Positions 56,263-64,000 of a stretch of 64,000 bases of DNA are shown piece by piece. This DNA comes from Mytilus californianus (Eukaryota; Mollusca; Bivalvia; Mytilida; Mytilidae): contig NW_026262659.1 of assembly GCF_021869535.1 (NCBI RefSeq), forward strand, positions 1 to 64,000. Reading direction: 5' to 3'. Below the pieces are notes generated by a model. It saw only the letters and a program-made list of their open reading frames with translations. It was not told the origin of the DNA and searched no databases. Position 1 is the first letter of the stretch; every line of letters begins with the position of its first letter. A program made the translations under genes and the position numbers.

Positions 56263-56507
56263 CTGATAGTGAATTTCAAAAATCGATTTTGATCTCTTTA
56301 CATAGAGAATAAAAGTTTTTTATTTATGAACAAGTGGTTTTTTATGCTTAAAGAACAAAATATCAATTTTTCATTTTTTGGCGGAGTTTCCCTTAAACTT
56401 TACGTTTGCCTTTCGCATGTTTGGCATCAGTTTTGACAATTGGAGAACATTTTGATTTTATATTGTTCTCTATGATATATATGTACCATAGATAATAGAT
56501 GCACTTA

Positions 56508-57690
56508 TCGTTGTCAATACAATGGAATTTGATGCGACTGTCATACAAGTGAGAGGTTAAGCTAGCTATAACACCAGGTTTAATCCACCATTTTCTACAT
56601 AAGAAAATGCCTGTACCAAGTCAGGAATATTACAGTTGTTATCCATTCGTTTGATGTGTTTAAGCTTTTGATTTTGCCATTTGATTAGGTACTTTCCGTT
56701 TTGATTTACCTTGGAATTCAGTATTTTGTGATTTTACTTTTTATGTATATAATTACTGTATTCTTGTCTACCATTTTTATTAATATGCCTTTTCGTGTTT
56801 CTTTGTTACATATGACGTGACTCTGTACGTATACATCCCTTCATTGTGTTATTGTATCATGGTAAATGTTTGTTTATATATTTGTTTGTTTTTATAGTGA
56901 TTAAGGTAATAAGACAGTGTTGACTGCTGTACCCCTATTACTGACATTTATACCTATTATGTCTACTTGTTTTGTTCACACGTCGTTGTCAATATAATGG
57001 AATTTTATGCGACTGTCATACAAGTGAGAAGTTTAGCTAGCTATAAAACCAGGTTTAATTCACCATTTTCTACATAAGAAAATGCCTGTACCAAGTCAGG
57101 AATATTACAGTTGTTATCCATTCGTTTGATGTGTTTGAGCTTTTGATTTTGCCATTTGATTAGGTACTTTCCGTTTTGATTTACCTTGGAATTCAGTATT
57201 TTGTGATTTTACTTTTTATGTATATAATTACTGTATTCTTGTCTATCATTTTTATTAATATGCCTTTTCGTGTTTCTTTGTTACATATGACGTGACTCTG
57301 TACGTATACATCCCGTCATTGTGTTATTGTATCATGGTAAATGTTTGTTTATATATTTGTTTGTTTTTATAGTGATTAAGGTAATAAGACAGTGTTGACT
57401 GCTGTACCCCTATTACTGACATTTATACCTATTATGTCTGCTTGTTTTGTTCACACGTCGTTGTCAATATAATGGAATTTTATGCGACTGTCATACAAGT
57501 GAGAAGTTTAGCTAGCTATAAAACCAGATTTAATTCACCATTTTCTACATAAGAAAATGCCTGTACCAAGTCAGGAATATGAAAGTTGTTATCCATTCGT
57601 TTGATGTGTTTGAGCTTTTGATTTTGCCATTTGATTAGGGACTTTTCTTTTGAATTTTCCTCGGAGTTCAGTATTTTTGTAATTTACTCT
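56508..57690 (+). repeat. 475-bp tandem triplication of family F
   Basis: TCGTTGTCAATA starts units at 56508, 56983 and 57458, an exact 475-base period. Units 1 and 2 differ at only a handful of positions. Unit 3 follows for about 200 bases and then diverges. Each unit carries ATGCCTGTACCAAGTCAGGA and TTCGTTTGATGTGTTTGAGC. Confidence 0.92.
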
Positions 57691-58727
57691 TTATGTACAC
57701 ATGTATCTTTCGCTTTAAAAACCTGACTTACTTATCGAATGTGAAGAATATTGATCAGTTCAAAATGACGGATACATAAACAGTTACATTGTCCATTGAC
57801 ACATTGCCAAATATTGCAATATTACAATACATTGTTCGTGAAATACAGGTAGTAGTTTTAGTTTTTTTGTTATTGTATTATTTACAAATTCTACTTCTAG
57901 GACTACTCTTCAAAGATAACTCAGTATAGACTGCTTCTTGAGAAATGAAATACTTTTCTTTCAAGTATTAGAACAAATTAGCTAAGTAATATATCAAAAG
58001 GAAAACCAAACTTAAAGATACATGAAAAATACTGAAAAAAAGCCAGCAACAATGAAAAACTGAAAACAGAAACCTGAAAGGAACAAATTATATAAATGAC
58101 TAGAATTATATATCAAGAACATATAAAAAAGGTATACAAAATTTTCTTCAATTTTTAATAATCGTATATACAACATGCAATCTGTAATGAAACATGCACA
58201 TATTTGCAAGGGTGTTGTTTTTGTTTGTTTTTTTTTTTTTTTTTTTTTTTTCAGAAATGTCATATTGACAGGTATTTCATTGAATATATGCTCATAATGA
58301 AATTTAGATATTTATTCCAAACACGATCATAAATATATAATGACAATTTGACAGTGAAACTCAAAGATGAAGAAAAATCTTTCAACAGTATCCAAATTAA
58401 AAAAAAATGATTCCAGATATAAACACATTTTAACTTTCACCAATCGAAGGGAAACATTTCAAAAAATAATCATTGCAATTGAAACGTAAAGAGTGCTATA
58501 CTAAAATTATCAACAAATTGAAATTCTAAAAGAATTATTGAAGAATGCAGCTTATAAACTCATGAATCTAGTTATGTTTTTCATTCAATGTTCATTTCAT
58601 AATTTAAACCTTTTATCAAAGAATCATTAATACTCCAACAGAGCATAAATGGTACTTTCAGCAAACTGGTTGAGTGTGCTTTTTGCAGGTATAGATCTTA
58701 TATTTTATACATAAAAACGGACTTTAA
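57691..58727. other. Unassigned stretch with a long T-run
   Basis: AT-rich, with a T homopolymer of about 27 bases at 58224-58251. No gene or named repeat. Confidence 0.3.
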
Positions 58728-58845
58728 ATAACAACTGCCATATTCCTAACTTGATACAGGACATTTTAGGAAAAAATGGTCAGGTTCAATCCACCATTTT
58801 TTCTTAAAATGTCCTGTACCAAGTCAGGAATATGGAAGTTGTTAT
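58728..58845. repeat. Fold-back in family F, 53-bp arms
   Basis: The left arm 58728-58780 and right arm 58793-58845 pair at 49 of 53 positions around a 12-base loop. Each arm holds ACATTTTA and the CAAGTCAGGAATAT phrase of family F or its variant, so the structure is two family F cores head to head. Confidence 0.9.
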
Positions 58846-59032
58846 CTAATAGTTCGTTCCTATGTAAGTTGCATTGTCGTTTGTTTTTTGTTGCACTTGT
58901 TCTGTTGTTTCGTTGTTTTCCTTTTATAGTTGATGTGTTTCCCTCTGTTTAAGTTTGAAACCCGGATTTGTTTTCTCTGAATCGATTTATGACTTTTGAA
59001 CAGGGTATACTACTGTTGTCTTTATTTATGGC
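58846..59032 (+). repeat. Family F continuation
   Basis: AGTTCGTTCCTATGTAAGTT, TGATGTGTTTCCCTCTGTTT and GGGTATACTACTGTTGTC match 13905-14070. Confidence 0.75.
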
Positions 59033-59261
59033 TCGCTAAATCTCCCGCTTAAATGGCAATGTTGAAAATACCGCTCAAATGACAACACTACGTGACAGGA
59101 ATACAGTACAAACAAACGCATGATACTCAGCACTGAAAAATACATAAAGAAATAATAAAATAGTACATTACAACATGTAAACCGCAGAATATCAACAGAC
59201 ACCTCCCATGAATTTACGACAGCACACCAGGACACCACAAACGAAATATAAAACAGGCCAG

Positions 59262-62035
59262 ACTAGATTTTTTTTAGTTTCACAGAGCTTTTACCCAAAT
59301 ATACCGGACATAAAGATAAAAAAATAGTTAGAGATCAGATCCCTCGCCTTATTATTTTACAACTAAAACTTAATACCTTCAGTATTGGGAGGGGTTTGTG
59401 GAAATTTAATAATTCTCTTCTGTATGATCTTGATTATGTCCATACTATTCAAGAGGTTGTAAGTAAAACTAAAGAGCAATATGCTGTTCTTGTATATAGC
59501 AGAAAAAACCTAAATTTAGTAGATTCTAGTGATAAATTGTCTATAATTAGTGATCAGTTATTTTTAGAAACAATATTAACTGAAATTGGGAAAATACAAT
59601 ATCAAATGCTTCATTTAAAACTAAAGAAACAATTAAATTAGAACATTTACTAGCTGAAGATATAAACAAATTGGAAAAAATATCGCAAAAAGATGAAATT
59701 TTGGAACAGATTTAAAAAAAGAAAACAGATCTAAAAATTCTCAGACAAAATAAATTGAGGAGTCAGTATTAAGGGCAAAACACAACAAATTGTGTAAATA
59801 AAACAATTCCTAAATTAATTGATGAATCAGGAAATATAATTGAAAACCAAAAACAAATTATAACTGAGGCCAACAGTTATTACAAAAAAGTTTCTTCCAA
59901 AACGGAGACAATGAAATCTGATAATTTGGATACTTCTATACCCCATAATGATAATCCAAAAATATCAGAAAGTATTAGAGAGTCATAAGAAAGGGACTTA
60001 ACACTTATAGAGTTGACTGATGGAATAAAAAGAATGAAAAATAAGAAATGCTCTGGATCTGATGGATACACAAATGAATTTCGAAAAAATATTTAGATAG
60101 ATATATGTAAATTTGTTCATGGATAAATTAAATATGGTTGTTATCAAGGTGAAATGTCTGTTACCCAAATACAAGGTATTATTACTGCACCTCTAAAGGT
60201 GACAAACCAAAGCAATGCATGAAAAATTGAAGTCCAATCAGTCTTTTAGATACTGTTTGAAAATATAGCATAAAGTTGCATTGCAGAAAGAATACAATCT
60301 GTTTTATTAATTTTCTTTATTAATGACCAGACAGGATTTATACCTGGTGGGTTTATTGGTGAAAATATCAGATTGATATATGATTTACAACACTAAACTA
60401 AAGAAAATGATATACCAGCCATTCTCCTTTTCATTGATTTTTTAAAAGCTTTCGATTCTATCTCCCGGATTTTTATAGAACAGGTTCTGGATTGTTTCAC
60501 CTTTGGAAACTCCATGAAACACTGGGCTAAACTTTTTTTACAAAACCAAATCAGCAGTAACACAGAATAATTTTCTTTCAGATTTTTTTACACTTCAGAG
60601 AGGTTGCAGACAAGGAGATCCATTATCACTTTACATATTTTTGTTATGTGCTGAAATTTAAAAAAAAACGAAAATATTAAAGGTATTACTATTGAAGACT
60701 ACGAATTTTTTATATCACAATATGCTGATGACACCACACTTACTTTAGATGGTTCCTTAGATGCATCTCTTTTTGTTTTAGAATTATTTGCTGAAGGTCT
60801 CAAGATGAATTTAGAAGAAACAAAGGAAGTACAGATTGGGGAAAAAAATTTAGCCAATATAAATTGTGTGTAAAGTTGGGATTGGAGTGGGGTTCCAACA
60901 TATTTACGCTCCTGGGTATTAAATATTCGGTTGATTTACAAGAAATGGAAACCCTTATTTGTGGACCCAAACTAAAAAATAATAAGTTGTTGGTCAAATA
61001 AATACTTATCTCCAATTGGAAAAATTACTATAATTAAGTCTTATAGTTTCAAAGCTTACTCACTTATTTTTAACCTTACCAAATCTTAATAATGGGTTAC
61101 TTAACCAATTTAATAATAATTTATTGACTGAAATCCAAACTAAAGTAGATGTTAAGAACGAATATGATTTTATCACATCTAATATTTGGAAAAATAAACA
61201 AATTAAGACTGGTTATCAAACCCATTTGTTCATAACTGGATTGAATAAAGGGTCTGGTTAAGTAATGATTTTATAGATAATGATTGGCATTTTAATGAAC
61301 TGACAGGAATTTAAAAAACATATAATATTGATACCAACTTTCTTATATACCAGGATGTAGTTTCAGCACTTAATTCTTGTATGAAAAGTCTTGATATTAA
61401 ATGTAATCAGATTTTAAAGCTTTATGGGTCAATTATATCAATTACTATTACACTATTTTTAAAATCTTCAAAAGATACAAAAGACATGTACAACGTTTTT
61501 TTAAGATAACAAATATCACATCACAGATAAAGTGGTCCTTAATCCTAAATAGACAAAATATTATCAGGAATAAAATGTATAGAATGCCATTTTATATAAC
61601 TAAAAATTCAAAATTAAAGTGGCTTCAGTACAAGATCACTCACATAAATTTAGGGACAAAAGAATATCTAAACAAAATTAAAGTTATACAAAAAAATAAA
61701 TGTACTTTCTGTACGGACTCAATAGAAACATAAAACACATATTCTGGACATGTCCAAAAATGTTTGACGTCTGGAAAGAACTTATGGATGGATATATACA
61801 AAAGTCTAAATTGAACTACCACATAACTTAGACATAGTCTTATTTGGGATATTAGAAAAAAATAAACGGAAAAAACTATATAAGAAACCTTTTTCATTTA
61901 ATAAGCAGTCAACCAGAATTAAGTAATATTGATACAGAAATCATTGGCTACTGGAAATATCGAATTTTGCAGAAAGTGTCGATATTTAAATCTATTTAAA
62001 CAAACTATATTTAACATTTTAATGTAAGCTTAATG
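59262..62035 (+). pseudogene. LINE ORF2 remnant (L1/Tx1-like), 5'-truncated, many stops
   Basis: The block starts within the linker after the endonuclease domain (FSIGRGLWKFNNSLLYDLDY, from about 59380). It then follows the reverse-transcriptase order: KKCSGSDGY near 60043, QTGFIPGGF near 60330, LLFIDFLKAFDS at 60427-60459 (motif A, with its Asp), and SQYADDTTLTLDG with the YADD catalytic motif at 60721-60732. A Cys/His end follows (KCTFCTDSIET at 61698, then a frameshift to HIFWTCPKMFDVWKEL). More than ten in-frame stops and several frameshifts break it, and the endonuclease is missing. An intact protein of this class nicks DNA and reverse-transcribes its own RNA. Clade assignment rests on the WKFNNSLL and C-terminal motifs. 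Confidence 0.88.
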
Positions 62036-62475
62036 TCAGGTATAACTTTGGCATTTATATATAGTGTCCGTTTGATTTTCTAAAATATCTTTTTTAATCT
62101 ATTTCATGATATTAAAGAGAACAAATTCATATTTACCCTGATCTGTATAATTATGGTAAGTTTTCAGGTTACAAAGCAATGAACGATTTTCTATACTACA
62201 ATTGCTACGGATGCATGAATTCAAAAAGATATGAACTTTAAATGACGAAAACGATTCACGTCTCTTGAGGTCCCGCCTTTAACATTTCCTTTTGGGACAA
62301 CAATTTGAAGTTTTATTTGAAATTAGTTGAAGAGGATTCCTTCAGTCTCATTAATATATATAATTTCATAGTCTGCCTTTAATGAACAATGAAAGACGAA
62401 TGAATTCAACATGTTTATCATAAAAACAACTTCTAAATTCCTTAAATGATCCATAGGAGATGCCTTGTGGACAAT
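62036..62475. other. Unassigned stretch
   Basis: The LINE 3' end grades into AT-rich sequence. No clear poly-A tail or duplication was found. Confidence 0.3.
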
Positions 62476-62515
62476 ATGGCTTCGTTCAACGGAAAACCAC
62501 CATCAACATTACAAA
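62476..62515 (+). CDS. Possible first coding exon, unidentified
   Basis: ATG at 62476 in the context GACAATATGG opens MASFNGKPPSTLQ and runs 40 bases to a GTAGGT splice-donor-like sequence at 62516. The start context is reasonable and the peptide is typical of a cytosolic N-terminus. At this length it could be chance, and no downstream exon lies before the family E copy. Confidence 0.2.
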
Positions 62516-62984
62516 GTAGGTTTTTTCAAAGTTCTATTCTATGAACATAGTTATATCATCTGTTTGTTTGTCGATAAATTTGTCAGTCCATAACTCAAAC
62601 TATGTGTTTAGGAATGATGTTGTATTTGGTCTTGGACTTTATTTAGAATAGGTCAACCGTGCCTGTAAGCAATTTCCTGATCGATAAGGTAGTCGTTTTT
62701 CTGTTTGAATATAATTTGCACATTTAATTAACTAAGCATGGATTTTGTTCTTCAATGTAATATAATGAGCGCTTTTTTTTTCTTTTTTTTTTTTTTTTTG
62801 TATACACAAAAGCATTGGTATTTTTTTAAGTGCATTGTCCTTCGTATTTCGATTATCAGATAAAGATGGAAATACTCTTTGTCTTTTATTTAAAGGTTTT
62901 CAAATGAAGACATTTACCATAGTGTAAGCACTTCTGATATGAATATTCAACTCGTTACTTTGTAGCGAATAGAAAGAAAAAAAA
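62516..62984. other. Unassigned stretch with T-runs
   Basis: A T-rich tract with one C interruption lies at 62774-62799. Nothing else is recognised. Confidence 0.3.
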
Positions 62985-64000
62985 TTCGTAAGGGTTCCGC
63001 GGAACCCAGTGTCTCGCCTACTTTTTGCTGTTAATCACAGGCTCAGCAAAAATGAGGAAAAAAATTAATAAAAATATTCCTCTCTATACTATCTTTTGAT
63101 TGTAAGTAGCTTCTGTCCAAGTTTGGTAAAAATCCAGGATAGTTTATGAATCTAATAAATGTTTTAAAAACTTAAACTGCAGACTGTATGTAATGTTAAC
63201 TGGAAGAAAAACTAAGTCCATTTATAAGTAAAATACGGAAAAAATGGAACAAAATTTCCTTCTAGATACTAGCTTTTAATCATAAACAAGCTTCTGTCTA
63301 AGTTTGGTACAAATTCAGGATAGTTTAAGAAAGTTGTTCAAATTTTAAAAAAAACTTTAACCACAGAGTGAATGTAATGTTAACTGGCAGAAAAACTAAG
63401 TCCATTTATAAGTAAAATACGGAAAAAATGGATTTTTTTTTTTACAAAATTTACTTCTGGATACTAGCTTTTAATCATAAACAAGCTTCTGTCCAAGTTT
63501 GGTACAAATCCAGGATAGTTTAAGAAAGTTGTTAAAATTTTAAAATCTTTAACCACAGAGTGAATGTAATGTTAACTGGCAGAAAAACTAAGTCCATTTA
63601 TAAGTAAAATACGGAAAAAATGGAATTTTTTTTTACAAAATTTACTTCTGGATACTATTTTATGATCATAAACAAGCTTCTTTCCAAGTTTGGTAGAAAT
63701 CCAGGATAGTTTAAGAAAGTTATTAAAATTTCAAAAACTTTAACCACAGAGTGAATATTTGTGGACGCCGCCGACGACGACGACGACGACGCCGACGACG
63801 CCGACGGAATGTAGGATCGATATGTCTCGCTTTTTCGACAAAAGTCGAAGGCTCGACAAAAATGGATTTTTTTTTTACAAAATTTACTTCTGGATACTAG
63901 CTTTTAATCATAAACAAGCTTCTGTCCAAGTTTGGTACAAATCCAGGATAGTTTAAGAAAGTTGTTAAAATTTTAAAATCTTTAACCACAGAGTGAATGT
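62985..64000 (+). repeat. Family E composite repeat, copy 3 (runs off the window)
   Basis: Opens with the perfect palindrome GGGTTCCGCGGAACCC at 62992-63007, followed by ~190-base units (ACCACAGAGTGAATGTAATG at about 63360, 63552 and 63986). The closing module lies at 63750-63862, with a (GAC)n/(GCC)n run at 63766-63808. Unlike copies 1 and 2, the units restart after the closing module, so two elements abut or the array was duplicated across its end. Confidence 0.8.
63766..63808 (+). repeat. GAC/GCC trinucleotide microsatellite
   Basis: Mixed GCC and GAC triplets just before GGAATGTAGGATCG. The short open frame across it is a by-product of the triplet run. Confidence 0.9.

Larger units (their letters stand above)
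52080..56393 (-). mobile_element. Candidate 4.3-kb THAP-bearing DNA transposon
   Basis: The left end AGGGAAAGTCCGCG (52080) and right end (read inverted) AGGGAAACTCCGCC (to 56393) match at 12 of 14 bases. Weaker inverted similarity follows (ACATAAAAAACACATT versus GCATAAAAAACCACTT). TAA flanks both ends (52077-52079 and 56394-56396), a possible 3-bp duplication of the TWA type seen in PIF/Harbinger elements. A THAP exon lies about 290 bases inside the right end on the minus strand, as expected of a transposase gene. THAP domains occur in P, Kolobok and other transposases as well as in host genes. No catalytic domain was recognised, so this remains a hypothesis. Confidence 0.42.

Noticed and set aside
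50890..62035. Reading the ORF1 remnant (50.9 kb) and ORF2 remnant (59.3 kb) as one LINE split by later insertions
   Set aside because: The ORF2 block lacks its endonuclease part and is simply 5'-truncated. No ORF2 start follows ORF1, and the intervening DNA is not bounded by a single insertion, so two separate copies are more likely.
63759..63956. Poly-Thr/Pro open frame
   Set aside because: It is a translation of the GAC/GCC microsatellite at the end of family E.

Overview
This window looks like eukaryotic, AT-rich, repeat-dense intergenic DNA from a bivalve mollusc, most likely a marine mussel (Mytilus or a close relative). The evidence is the absence of any bacterial-type gene layout, a degenerate LINE reverse transcriptase, a degenerate Tc1/mariner transposase, tRNA- and 5S-derived SINE remnants, and several dispersed repeat families that I recognise from memory as abundant in mussel genomes. 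The species assignment is an inference; no database was searched. For bookkeeping I call the recurrent families A to J; the letters are mine.

Layout. 1-6.2 kb: degenerate short repeats, a poly-C tract, copies of families A and B, a fold-back repeat and a 45-bp minisatellite. 6.3-17 kb: families D, E, G and H, interrupted by a 5.7-kb CACTA-like element (7208-12942). Its 0.3-kb inverted termini enclose two arrays of a ~195-bp repeat in opposite orientations; a paralogous empty site at 15344-15375 supports its ends and a 3-bp duplication. 17.6-20 kb: a nest in which a 1.45-kb inverted-repeat element with an 11-bp duplication sits in an older repeat and carries a 339-bp MITE with a perfect 8-bp duplication. 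21.8-26.2 kb: an old inverted composite and family J. 27.3-32.9 kb: about 10.3 tandem copies of a 540-bp satellite, with a solo copy at 48.7 kb. 33-48 kb: scattered repeats, a SINE with a 13-bp duplication, a 5S-derived fragment and a LINE C-terminal remnant. 48.6-51.6 kb: solo satellite, tRNA-derived repeat, Tc1 remnant and LINE ORF1 remnant. 52.1-56.4 kb: a candidate 4.3-kb transposon carrying a THAP zinc-finger exon. 56.5-59 kb: a 475-bp tandem triplication and a fold-back. 59.3-62 kb: a broken LINE ORF2. 63-64 kb: family E again, running off the window.

Genes. I see no intact, confidently identified host gene. The best protein-coding signal is a 68-codon THAP-domain first exon on the minus strand at 55900-56104, ending at a good GT donor but broken by one extra A in a homopolymer. 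Three or four other open stretches look exon-like but are unidentified and are given low confidence. The window is best read as a transposable-element landscape with clear nesting and three well-defined insertions, not as a cooperating gene set.
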